NCBI RefSeq assembly: GCF_010093595.1
Contig: NW_022985473.1
Location: forward strand, 186,001 to 250,000
Length of the DNA: 64,000 nucleotides
Reading direction: 5' to 3'
Source of the DNA: Mytilinidion resinicola
Lineage: Eukaryota; Ascomycota; Dothideomycetes; Mytilinidiales; Mytilinidiaceae
Part shown: positions 31,568 to 40,859 of the stretch, piece after piece
How the letters are laid out: every line of letters starts with the position of its first letter
Numbering within the stretch: position 1 is the first letter of the stretch
Program-made: the position numbers and the translations under genes
The notes under the pieces: generated by a model
What the model was told of the DNA's origin: nothing
The model's database searches: none
What the model saw: the letters and a program-made list of their open reading frames with translations, nothing else

Positions 31568-33368
31568 TCAACCTTCCACCTCAATCTCGCTTCTCACGAG
31601 CCTTTCAAGATCCTCCACTGCCCGAAAGTCAGATGAAGGACCACTCGGATTAAAGAACCACGCGTCTTTGCGATCCTCCCGATTCCTCCATAACTCAGCA
31701 ACACCATCGATTTGACCAATCGACTTGACTTGTGAGAAGTCGCCTGATACTACCTCTGCGAGTGGTTCTTCGTACCTGCCAAAATACGGATATCCGTATC
31801 GTTTGTAGAGTGCGGGATTGATGGGCGATTCCGGCAACGGGAGACCGGTCACTGCTTGAAAACCCGCGCTGTTGAGGATCTGCACGTTGAAGACTTTGGT
31901 ATATTTCGGGTGCCACTCGTAGATTCCGGGATCCTTGATGACGGGTTGGGTGATTTTGCCGCCGGCTGCGATGCTCATTTGCGAAGGAAATGTTTCTGGC
32001 GGAGTCGTCTTAGTGTCCCATCCGCCTCCTCTCAGCCGAAGGACGAGATGAAGCGTGGAGCCCTAAAGCACGAGTCAAATGATGCTTAGAATTGGGGTAA
32101 GGTAATACGTACAGGGCCAATGTGGTAGTATGACAAAGTTCTGCCATCTACAACTCGTCAGAATGTATGATTTGAGTTGAGCGAGATGGAGTACAAACCT
32201 TCTAGCTGTTTACTAGCGAAAACAAGCCTTTGTTGATCTGGTGGAATTCCTTCCTTGTCCTCTAGCTTACTCTTCACGTCGTCTATGGTATCGCTCGACT
32301 CTACTTGGAGTCTTATTTTCTTGCCAGTCAAAGTGCGAACAAATATTTGCATTCCGCCTCGTAAGTTGAGGAGCAGGTATATGGTTGATTTCTGGATTGA
32401 TCAGTGAAACATTCTTCCGCAGAGGAGCGATGATGGACAGACATTCCGAATATCATACTTCTTGAGCTTTTGCGAACCTACGTAAATTGAGCCATTGTGC
32501 ATACATATCACAAGCAGGATGCATACCTTGTAAGCGTCGGCCTCCACAGATCAACTTCTGGTGTGAAGTAGGTATTCCTTCTTGGCGCTGTATAAGGAGC
32601 TTTAGCTCGTCTGCCGTATCCTCGGGCGAAACATGCATCGTAAATGGTTCGCCATTCATTGGACTGATATCCAGCTCCCAAGGTCGCGTCCGCTTCGGAA
32701 TATCTTCGCTGGAGTCTCTGAGTGCGGAGTTGGGGAAAGTGACCGCTTTCGGTATCCCCGTCATGACACCAGGCGTGATCTCGAACTGGATGCCGCCGAT
32801 GAGCTCTTGACCGGTAACTTGAGCCTCAACTGAGTAGCCACTCCCAACAGGCATAGCAACAAATTGCCGCACTCGGTTTGCTTCGGTACAGATTCCATCC
32901 AGCCAGCCCTGATTGGGTATCACGACGTAGTCTTGGATTGAAATATTCTGGGCAACACGATTGCGGCGTCGACGTTTGGTGTCGGGTGATTCCACAGCAG
33001 GCTCACCGGAAACCGCATTTACGCCGCCTACGAAGATTTTCACGGCATACGGACGCTGTGAGCGTAGCCTTATCCACAATGCCTCGCGTTCTAGACGGTG
33101 TTAGCGCTATGCTATCCTGAGAAGTGGGACACTAGGATTACGTACGATACATTGGGAGAAAGAGTCCCCCTTTGACAGTCATATTTGTAGGAAAGGATTT
33201 TGCATAGTTTCTGACTTCAAAGAGGGGAAAGTTTCCGAGGCCGGGTGGCAAGGCTGAGCTGTTGTCATTGTCTGGCACTCTCACGGTGCGCTTGAATGCT
33301 ATTTGAAGGTCATCCAAGTGGACTGCATTATCTGTGATCTCGGGCACTGGGTCCCAAGGGATGTCCAT
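31568..33368 (-). CDS. Fungal protein with two head-to-tail ubiquitin-like units
   Basis: The model is complement(31568..32062, 32113..32147, 32199..32391, 32443..32477, 32527..33090, 33146..33368), 514 aa. Introns are 49-55 nt and all close in phase. Residues 1-215 form a conserved fungal domain with [42 protein letters not shown] and [21 protein letters not shown]. Residues about 216-287 are a diverged ubiquitin-like unit ending LNLRGG. Residues 288-363 are an exact 76-residue unit from [10 protein letters not shown] to LVLRLRGG. Relative to ubiquitin it keeps K11, K27, K29, K33 and K48, has K6R, I44V and G47S, and lacks K63 (Pro). A 151-residue C-terminal extension ([10 protein letters not shown]..., [11 protein letters not shown]) follows. 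I recall this architecture as widespread in filamentous fungi but know no name or function. The GG-Met and GG-Gly junctions resemble deubiquitinase sites, which is inference. Confidence 0.82.
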
Positions 33369-34268
33369 GCTTACTATAGCAACTTTGGAGATATGATGTT
33401 TGAGAAATTACTTTCCTCGTAGACTGTGCGGCTGAGTTATATAAAGGATATGTGGAGTTGGCGTCAGGCTGAAGGGACGACGAGAGGCTTGTGGTGGGGC
33501 TCAGCCTCAGCCTCCGAACAGAAAAGTCAACCTTGGAACTCAGCTATGAGACATGACTCGGCAAAATTGGAAGCCACAAGGCTGAGGTGATGTTCATTGG
33601 TTTCCTGAGGAGTGGATTGGAGAAGCTCACTGACAAGCTAGCTACCGTATTGACTCCGTTCTCAAGTCGCTATGGCTTGCCCTTGCTGGAATATGCGAAG
33701 ACCTTTCACTCAGTAGTCTGGGGTAAGTTGGGTCAAAAGCTATGTTTTTGGGGAACCCTCTCAAGGAATGAAGCGCAGGAGCCCATTTCGCAGTTCTCCT
33801 TTGTGATCCATTTCCGGTGATACACTACCCTTGATCGGTGCCTTAATGAGGATTTTTATGGGTGTTGGTGGGGGATATTGCATAGGAAACTTCAAGATGT
33901 ACACAACAATACTACTTCTGGCGCCTCTAAGCCTAGGTTCATTAATGTGAGATGTCAGTCACGGTTTTGACTTCAACAATGAGAGATGTTGGGAAACAGA
34001 GGAGCGTCACATAAGCAGGAACCACGTGATATCGGATAAACTATCTGCCGATAAAATGGCTTGACTCCCGCCACCCTCTCTACATCTCGCTCTCCACCAT
34101 ACTAACGACGTCTTACAAACCCTCAACGACGACGCCTTCTAACCAACTGACTTCTTGACTCCCCGCTACTCTCATATTCTGCACTCGCTCACTACCACAA
34201 CAACCTCCACAAAGCCCTTACGACACTCTACCAAACACCCTCACCCTCAACCCCACCCAACCGCCATC
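33369..34268. other. Divergent promoter region of the ubiquitin-like gene and KIN17
   Basis: No gene is seen. Close to KIN17 there is a CACGTG site (34023-34028), followed by an inverted pair TATCGG...CCGATA (34030-34053) that may be a factor-binding site. A CT-rich leader precedes the ATG. Confidence 0.35.
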
Positions 34269-35081
34269 ATGCCTCGCGCAGAAGTCGGCTCCACCAAGCA
34301 CCTCGCCAACAAGATGAAATCCAAAGGCCTGCAACGCCTGCGCTGGTACTGCCAAGTGTGCGAAAAGCAATGCCGCGACGCCAACGGCTTCAAATGCCAC
34401 GTGCAGTCCGAATCCCACGTGCGCCAAATGCACGTCGTGGGCGAAGACCCGAAGAAGTACATCGAGCAGTTCTCGCGCGAGTTCCAGCACGACTTCATCC
34501 AACTCCTCCGCACCTCCCACGGCGAGAAGGCCGTCAACATCAACCACTTCTACCAGAACTACATCGCGAACAAGGAGCACACGCACATGAACGCGACCAA
34601 GTGGCCGAGCCTGACCGAGTTTGCAAAATACCTCGGCCGCGAGGGGATTTGCACCGTGTCGGAGGACGAGAAGGGGGGGCTGATGGTCGCGTGGCGGGAT
34701 GTGAGCCCGGCGGCGGTGAAGCGGAGGGCGGAGATTCGGGAGGCGCAGTTGGCGGATGCGGAGACGGAGGCGCACGAGGAGAGGGTGATGAAGCGGATGC
34801 TGGCGCGGGCGAAGATGGAGGCGGAGGAGAAGGCGGCGAGGGAGGAGAAGGCGAAGGCCGAGGCGGAGGCTAGGGGTGAGGCGACGACTAAGGAGGAATC
34901 GCAGAAGATGGAGATGCCTGCTGGACCGGTCAAGTTGAACTTTTCGATGAAGAAGCCGCTTGGGCAGCCTGGGAAGGTGGGCTTGGGACAGATGAAGAGC
35001 AAGAGTATCTTCAAGCGAGTGCGAGAGGAGACTGCTAAAGAGCAGGATGTCCCTGCGGAGAAGAGGACGAAGGTTGGATGA
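34269..35081 (+). CDS. KIN17-like zinc-finger DNA/RNA-binding protein
   Basis: The product is a single-exon 270-aa protein. After GSTKHLANKMKSKGLQRLRW comes a C2H2 finger (YCQVCEKQCRDANGFKCHVQSESH, about residues 27-50). The KIN17 winged-helix domain follows, with the FHQDF-like REFQHDFIQLLR and VNINHFYQNYIANKEHTHMNATKWPSLTEFAKYLGREG. The C-terminal third is a charged helix (EEKAAREEKAKAEAEARGE) and a basic end. KIN17 is nuclear and linked to replication, the UV response and pre-mRNA splicing. The short fungal form lacks the C-terminal SH3-like/KOW domains of human KIN17. The first ATG of the frame is at 34155, but the KIN17-like sequence starts at 34269 (MPRAEVG). Confidence 0.9.
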   Translation: MPRAEVGSTKHLANKMKSKGLQRLRWYCQVCEKQCRDANGFKCHVQSESHVRQMHVVGEDPKKYIEQFSREFQHDFIQLLRTSHGEKAVNINHFYQNYIANKEHTHMNATKWPSLTEFAKYLGREGICTVSEDEKGGLMVAWRDVSPAAVKRRAEIREAQLADAETEAHEERVMKRMLARAKMEAEEKAAREEKAKAEAEARGEATTKEESQKMEMPAGPVKLNFSMKKPLGQPGKVGLGQMKSKSIFKRVREETAKEQDVPAEKRTKVG

Positions 35082-35192
35082 AGTCCATCTTTCTCTTGAG
35101 CCATAACACACAACACGACGATCACAGACAAGGATCCGGCGTTAGCAGTGTCGACTTCGATCTACGGACCCCTACGACATTGAACCGATATC

Positions 35193-35216
35193 CTCAGTCA
35201 CTCAGTCACTCAGTCA
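35193..35216. repeat. 8-bp tandem repeat (CTCAGTCA) x3
   Basis: Three perfect copies lie in the 3' flank of KIN17. Confidence 0.7.
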
Positions 35217-35558
35217 CACACAAGCCTCGGCTTAGAGTTCCTCTCAAGCGCAAGATTTCATAGGGTGGATTTTGGATGGATTATACCAGGGTCGAACCCC
35301 ATATGATTTGCGAGGTTGCCTCTACTGCAACTATATGCATAGTTAGTTATCAAAATACCCCATATGTAGCGCTATGCTGTTACAAATGAGAAGCCGTACT
35401 CCAAATCTCTCGCTGTAACCGAAAAGGTGCAATGGAAATATCCCGGTGAATGCCAAACACGCTTCCATCCAGGGGGTTCCACCGTCCGCTAATTATCAAA
35501 TGCTACAATTCCCCCCCAGTACGCCGAACGACCAGGCTAAATCGCGAAATCAGGAAGA

Positions 35559-36740
35559 TCACTCCAACACCCGACTCTCGCCGTTCGGAATTTCCTCAAA
35601 CTTAACGTCATCCCACTCATCACCGAAGGAAGAGTTGGTGTCGGTAGAGGACTCGCTCACGGACAGGCCGTCCTCAGCATCTCTCTCTCGCGCTTGTCTC
35701 CGCGCCTCCGCTACAGCCTCTTCAACAGACACGACCTTCCGTCTCAAGAACCAGCTAACGATCCCAAGCCCCGCCTTCACCTCGTCATGCGTCCCAACCC
35801 AGTATTTCGCATTCAGCACCCGCTGCGCTTGCAACCCGTTATGCCCACCTAGATTAAGCTGCTGCGCCGACCCAATCGAAATAGAGTGCAGCCCATGCAG
35901 GAACGCGAGCGTACTCAGCGGCGGGTCCGCATTCGCGACCGGCGCCAGCGCGCTCGCCGGGATACCATGCGGCGTGTAGATCACCACCTCCGCCGCATCA
36001 ACCCCGGATGAAGAAGACGAGAACGAGGCCGCAGACGGCGCGGCATTGAACGCGATCATCAGTGCCGAGTGGTAGTACTTGAAGTCCCGCGCCGCCACGA
36101 TCCGCGAGATGCTGAGCCATTCCGGCAGCGGCGGCAGCGAGTTCGCGCGCCAGTCGCACGCCTCGCTTGTAAAAGTCGGGACGACGTGGACGGCGCGGAA
36201 GTGGCGCATGGCGTTGACGACGAGGGCGGCCTTGTCGGTGCAGAAGACGGGGACGTCGCGGTGCACGGTCTTGAGGGTGCTGGGGTGACAGTGGTCGGTG
36301 AACTCGTGGGAGATGGCGATGGCATCGATGAATCGGTGGCGGGCGGCGTCTTCTTCCTCTTGCTCTTCGTCTTCGGGGCGGGGCGGCTTGTAGGTGCGCC
36401 GATACAGGAAGCTCGCGCCGGCGAGGTGCTCGATTTCGCGCGCGAGTTGGTTTGCTCCGTCAATGGTGCTCACGGCGCTGGGCGTGGCGTGCCATTGCTG
36501 CGAGAACCAGGATGCCACGTCGGATTGGCCGCCCGTGAGCCAGGGGTCGATGAGTATGTTGTAGTATATGCGCTTGCTGTGTTTGACGGCGGACGCGGGT
36601 CGTGGGATCTGAAGGAGCCAGGTGGTGTCGGCGTTGAGGTGGTGTAGGAGGGGACGGCGCGTGGCAAGGGAGCGGACGATTGCGTCGCGTGTGAGGCGGT
36701 GGAGCTCGGTGGAGATCTTCTCATCGTCGGAGGACTCCAT
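35559..36740 (-). CDS. Metallo-beta-lactamase-fold protein (fungal, function unknown)
   Basis: The product is a single-exon 393-aa protein. It begins with a strand region containing NILIDPWLTGGQSDVASWFS, as in UlaG-like metallo-beta-lactamase-fold proteins. The metal motif is at residues 145-150 and reads HEFTDH. The usual second His of HxHxDH is replaced by Phe, so one zinc site may be altered. Later blocks are VFCTDKAA, FKYYHSALMIAF and VIYTPHGIP. An acidic loop (EDEEQEEEDAARH) lies at about 123-135. These proteins hydrolyse esters or phosphodiesters in other members; the substrate here is unknown. It is divergent from USE1, with 640 bp containing repeats between them. Confidence 0.75.
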   Translation of the reverse strand: MESSDDEKISTELHRLTRDAIVRSLATRRPLLHHLNADTTWLLQIPRPASAVKHSKRIYYNILIDPWLTGGQSDVASWFSQQWHATPSAVSTIDGANQLAREIEHLAGASFLYRRTYKPPRPEDEEQEEEDAARHRFIDAIAISHEFTDHCHPSTLKTVHRDVPVFCTDKAALVVNAMRHFRAVHVVPTFTSEACDWRANSLPPLPEWLSISRIVAARDFKYYHSALMIAFNAAPSAASFSSSSSGVDAAEVVIYTPHGIPASALAPVANADPPLSTLAFLHGLHSISIGSAQQLNLGGHNGLQAQRVLNAKYWVGTHDEVKAGLGIVSWFLRRKVVSVEEAVAEARRQARERDAEDGLSVSESSTDTNSSFGDEWDDVKFEEIPNGESRVLE

Positions 36741-37013
36741 TGAGGTGGTGTGGAGGTGGGAGCATTAGTGGTTGCGTGGAGAGGTTGAAGATTAAGGCGC
36801 CGTGGCGTGGAGCTGGAGTGCTAAATAGTGAAAATTACATCATCAGTGGCGAGAAGGTAGATGACGACAATGTTCGTGTCGAAGAAATGGTGAATGTATT
36901 GACATTTGTGGCTCTGAACGAAAGGAAACCATACCAATGTTGTGTGTTTTGCGGACGCGCACGACGCGCTGAGTGATCTCGGACGCTGTCAGGGCGTCGT
37001 GCATTGGTGTTTA
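36741..37013. other. Upstream region of the metallo-beta-lactamase-fold gene
   Basis: No gene is seen. The region leads into the direct-repeat and repeat-element block at 37014-37262. Confidence 0.3.
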
Positions 37014-37262
37014 TGTGGGGCTTTATGCGGGGATATTTTTGTGCCTTCTGAGGTGGCCCGGAGAGCCAGCAGCCTTGCCAAAAGTGTGCTTTTTCAGCTT
37101 TAGTAATGTTCCAGAGGACCTCAAGCAGTACTAGGCACGTTTACACAATCTTGGAGGAAGTTTTGGAACAGTACTTTATACATTTCCATGTACTGCCACT
37201 AGCTTGGGTGTTATTCTTTTGTGGGGCTTTATGCGGTACGGCGGGGATATTTTTGGACCTTC
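37014..37262. repeat. Direct repeats (37014-37047 and 37220-37262) flanking a repeat-element copy
   Basis: TGTGGGGCTTTATGCGG followed by GGGATATTTTTG occurs twice, 206 bp apart. The second copy has an 8-bp insertion. The repeat arm at 37047-37146 sits between them, so this may be the footprint of an insertion or of unequal exchange. The right copy lies in the likely 5' UTR of USE1. Confidence 0.6.
37047..37146 (-). repeat. Single arm of the fold-back repeat family
   Basis: On the minus strand it starts near AGTACTGCTTGAGGTCCTCTGG and ends in GCTCTCCGGGCCACCTCAGA. By eye it aligns along about 90 bp with the arm at 47274-47362 and with both arms at 12880-13166. Confidence 0.55.
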
Positions 37263-37379
37263 CAAGGTTGCTCTGCAAGCTGTCCCTTCATCATCAGCCT
37301 CATTCACGACTCCATCTTCAACATTTGGACTGCTACCGCAATTACTTGTGCCCCTCCTCGCAAGTTAGCAAGCTTCAGC

Positions 37380-38255
37380 ATGGCTTCCACTGTCAATCCC
37401 CCAGATACTACCGCCATCAGTCTACAACGCCTCCTCACACACCTCGAGCATACCCTACTTTCGCCGGACGCCGACACCAACCTGCGGAAGTCCAGCTACG
37501 ATCGCGCAAAAGTTGGCGCAAATCTCGAATACGCTCGGTCGCTTCTTCTGAAACTAGAGCATGACAGCTCAGGCATCAAAATCCTGTCGCGAAAACAGGC
37601 CCTCCAGGCCGACCTCCAAGCCAAGCGGGCACTCATAAAGCAACTAAACAAACGACTGTACGAGCTCAACCAGATCGACGACAGCTCTGAAGGAGGATCT
37701 GCTTCAGAATCTGAGGATGGCGAAGACATATTCCCCTCATATGCGCCCGCGGTCAGGAATACATCGAGTTCCATAGACCATGTGAACAGAGAGGAGAATC
37801 CTGCCCTGCAAGAAGCAGCCGCAAATCTATCGTCAACACTCCGGTCACGGAAATCACAACCAGCGTCAAATGCTGCTACCACTGGCGCCTCTCTGTTCGG
37901 GTCTAATACGCAATCTGCCTCGGCCAAGCCGCAGACAGAAACACTTCTCTCACACAACCGGAACGAGCAGGAAACTTTAACAACCTCCCTTCTCGATATG
38001 GCGAAAGCTCTCAAAAACCAGTCTTTACAGTTCGCCGGCGCGTTGGAATCGGAGAAGTCGATACTAGACAGGGCAGTGACAGGCTTGGATAAGAATGCCA
38101 CAGGTATGGAGGCAGCAGGACAGCGGATGGGCACATTACGAAGGATGACAGAGGGAAAGGGATGGTGGGACCGGATGAAGCTCTACGGCATGATCTTCGG
38201 CTTGTGGTTCATCGCATTTGCGATTGTGTTCATATTGCCAAAGCTCCGATTCTAG
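37380..38255 (+). CDS. USE1: USE1-type SNARE of the ER
   Basis: The product is a 291-aa single-exon protein. The N-terminal half is helical (SLQRLLTHLEHTLLSPDADT..., ILSRKQALQADLQAKRALIKQLNKRLYEL). A Ser/Asp-rich linker follows. The C-terminal SNARE-like helix carries ETLTTSLLDMAKALKNQSLQFAGALESEKSILDRAV. A C-terminal membrane anchor (MIFGLWFIAFAIVFILPKLRF) ends four residues after the hydrophobic run. Use1/Slt1 is the Q-SNARE that acts with Ufe1, Sec20 and Sec22 in Golgi-to-ER retrograde fusion. The start at 37380 (MASTVNPP) is preferred over the upstream in-frame codon at 37221, which lies in the repeat. Confidence 0.82.
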   Translation: MASTVNPPDTTAISLQRLLTHLEHTLLSPDADTNLRKSSYDRAKVGANLEYARSLLLKLEHDSSGIKILSRKQALQADLQAKRALIKQLNKRLYELNQIDDSSEGGSASESEDGEDIFPSYAPAVRNTSSSIDHVNREENPALQEAAANLSSTLRSRKSQPASNAATTGASLFGSNTQSASAKPQTETLLSHNRNEQETLTTSLLDMAKALKNQSLQFAGALESEKSILDRAVTGLDKNATGMEAAGQRMGTLRRMTEGKGWWDRMKLYGMIFGLWFIAFAIVFILPKLRF

Positions 38256-38478
38256 GGGCGAGCTGCATGGGATACGGAGTTAACGGAGCATAGCGATGGA
38301 TTGTAATGCAGACATGATAATTAAAAGAGCAAATACGATGCTCGTGTACAACGCCTGAACGCCTTGCTCACTCAATGACCCATATAATACAACGCTGTCC
38401 ACCAGCGCCAGCTGTCATGTACACGCGATCCAACGCCCGACTACCCTCAGCGCCCAACCCGTGGGCCCTATCGCTCGA

Positions 38479-39167
38479 CTAGAACAACCACACATACCAG
38501 AACAGGAAGATGACGGCCGCAAAGAAGCCCAGCCACACCTTCCACCCCACGCCCGTCTTCTCCGCCATCCGCAGCATGCGATTCATCGTGCCCCGTAACC
38601 GCACGCGCGTATTGTCGAACGAGTTGTTCATCTTATCCGCCAGGGCCGTCGAGTCGCGGATCTCGTCTCCAATCGCCACCGTGATCTATTCCAAAACTCT
38701 CGTTAGCACATATCGCCAGAACGGTTGTAGTGTCAAGGGTCTTCCTACGTCTTTCAACATCCGCACCTTGGCGCTCATGCCCGCCAGCTGGTCCTCGTTC
38801 TGGCTCTCCAGCTCGCTCAGCACCGCGTCCGAGTACTGGCCGCGCGAATTCGGCGTCGCAGGCCGGTAGCCAACCATGCCGGGGCTCAGATTGGGACTCC
38901 CGCCTCCGCCGCCGGGGTAGGCCGAGAAGGCGGGACCGTTGGACGCGGCGGTGGAGGGGAAGCCGTAGCCATAACCGCTTGTGGGCCGGCCGGGGGACTT
39001 TGATTTCGACTTCGAGGGCGAGGTGCTGCGGTCGTAGGTGCTGAAGAGGGCGCTGCGGGCGTCCCGGTGTTGGGTTGTAGAACTGAACCTGCAGGTGAGA
39101 TCTGGTTAGTGGAGCGCTCGAAGTTGGGAAGAGACTTGGTGATGGTGTAAGCTTACCTTGACGCCAT
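38479..39167 (-). CDS. BET1: BET1-type SNARE (ER-Golgi)
   Basis: The model is complement(38479..38685, 38749..39088, 39157..39167), 185 aa, with introns of 63 and 68 nt. The first coding exon is only 11 nt (MAS plus two bases). The middle is a Ser/Pro/Gly-rich linker. The SNARE motif runs from YSDAVLSELESQNEDQLAGMSAKVRMLKDITVAIGDEIRDS to NNSFDNTRVRLRGTMNRML. The C-terminal anchor is WLGFFAAVIFLFWYVWLF. Bet1 pairs with Bos1, Sed5 and Sec22 in ER-to-Golgi fusion. Only the last exon is obvious without splicing. It is divergent from BOS1, with 246 bp between start codons. Confidence 0.88.
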
Positions 39168-39413
39168 GATAATCGTTTCGTTGTGGAGTTGTGAGGATCT
39201 GCAGGAGAGCCGTGAACTTTTTGCGGCGAGATCGTGGAGCGGCCTGGGGGCCGATGGAGGGTCCACCGTGTCCTCACAACACCACCCCCAAGGCTTCCAA
39301 AAAGAACACGAGCCCATAAATTCCTCCATCTCGCGCCTATAATTTCTCAAGTTGATGCACAGTTCTTACGCCCCCAAACATTTTCCGAGCCTTTTCACTC
39401 AACTATCATCACA
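39168..39413. promoter_or_regulatory. Shared divergent promoter of BET1 and BOS1
   Basis: The 246-bp gap lies between the start codons of two partner SNAREs. Each gene has an intron immediately after the start, so some transcription signals may lie inside the genes. No TATA box is evident. Confidence 0.45.
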
Positions 39414-40354
39414 ATGGTCTGATATACCATGCTCAAGTTCGAGATGCATAAATCTGACTAGTATACTAGAATGCCCTCTTCAACTCGGCCTTGCGCCAAT
39501 CCACAGCAATCCGGAAGGACCTAGATACCTTCGCGGACAACCCGTCACCGTCCCCAGCACTTCTAGGCCAAATAAACGCATCCCTCACTTCCTTCTCGCG
39601 CACAATCGACGACTACAACAAGCTCGCAAAGCAAGAGATCGTGGCTACAAAGCAGGAGAAGGCACAGGAGCGGCTAAAAACATTTCGCGCGGAACTATCA
39701 GATTATAGGGCGCAATTCGCGAGGTTACGACAGGTCAACGAAGAAATTGTAGGTTTGTTCTACAGTCTCGCATCAAAACTCTTGTAACATCAAGGCACTA
39801 CAAGCAGTGGCCGATGAGTGTACACAGATCTATGACGAGGCACCGCGCAGACTCTTCCAGGGATGCAAGCTCACAGTTTCTAGCAAACCACTCAAAACCG
39901 CACCGAGCTCCTAGGCCGTCGCCCTCACAATACCGCTACGCCCGAGAACCCTTACGCAAACAACGCACAATCATCGCAGCAGCACTCGCCATGGGCACCA
40001 AACCCCTCATCCGCCTCCTACTCAGCTTCCCGCGGCACTAGCCTCGGCGCGGCGCCTTCAGAATACGATCGAGAGACACACGCTTTCCGCGAGCAAACAT
40101 TCGCCTCGCAGGCCAATGCGCATCTAGACGAGTTCCTGGATAGAGGAAGGGCGGTACTGGGGGATCTATCACAGCAGAGGGAGATGCTCAAGGGGACGCA
40201 GCGGCGGCTGTACAGCGTTGCGAATACGCTGGGAGTTAGTGGGGATACGATTCGCATGGTTGAGAGGAGGGCGAAGCAGGATAAGTGGATATTCTGGGCT
40301 GGAGTCGTGGTGTTCTTCGTGTTTTGCTACTTGGTCTTGAAATACCTGAGGTAA
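39414..40354 (+). CDS. BOS1: BOS1-type SNARE (ER-Golgi)
   Basis: The model is join(39414..39416, 39470..39748, 39884..40354), 250 aa. The first coding exon is just the ATG, and the next exon begins NALFNSALRQSTAIRKDLD. The second intron (135 nt) joins VNEEI to QTTQNRTELLGRRPHNTATPENPYA, a block conserved in fungal Bos1. A shorter frame-through reading loses it. The SNARE helix includes FREQTFASQANAHLDEFLDRGRAVLGDLSQQREMLKGTQRRLYSVANTLGVSGDTIRMVERR, and the C-terminal anchor is WIFWAGVVVFFVFCYLVLKYLR. Bos1 is the Qb-SNARE of the Sed5-Bos1-Bet1-Sec22 complex. Confidence 0.87.
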
Positions 40355-40859
40355 TGGGGGCAAGCTTGCTGTGGACCATGCATCTGAGAATCAGAATAGG
40401 CGTTATTGGCGGGCGATGAAAAGGGTTTGGAGTTGGGAATGGTTTGAGGTTTGGTAGACAGAGGCACGAGGCCGTGTCGCTCATCATCTGTAATATTGTG
40501 AAGACTACGACGGTGGTCAGTTGATGATGGCAATCGAAAGAAGCATCCACAATGACTAGATTGTCTTCAGATATATGTTTCCATATATGAAATTCACGTG
40601 CCTTGGGCAATCATGGAGAGGAGTTTCAAGTGCCCGCCCTCTCTACCCCTCAACACCAAGACATCCGACTCAGCGCCGCGCCACGATCATCCATGGATCA
40701 CTCTTCAATAGTAACAAGGTAATCTGTTCACTTCAAGTCTTTCAAACTTTAACCCCGCTTTGAAAGTCTAGTCACCGCAAACCTCAGGCGCAATCTAAAT
40801 CCATCTAACATTTCTATCTCCCGTCACTCTTCTTTTCCTTCAAGTCTCTATCAATCATC

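Noticed and set aside
34218..35111. Antisense frame of 297 codons over KIN17
   Set aside because: KIN17 is unmistakable on the plus strand. The antisense frame is Leu/Arg-rich shadow sequence.
35285..35305. GGTTCGACCC-like string suggesting a tRNA T arm
   Set aside because: No matching D arm, anticodon arm or acceptor stem lies within 80 bases.
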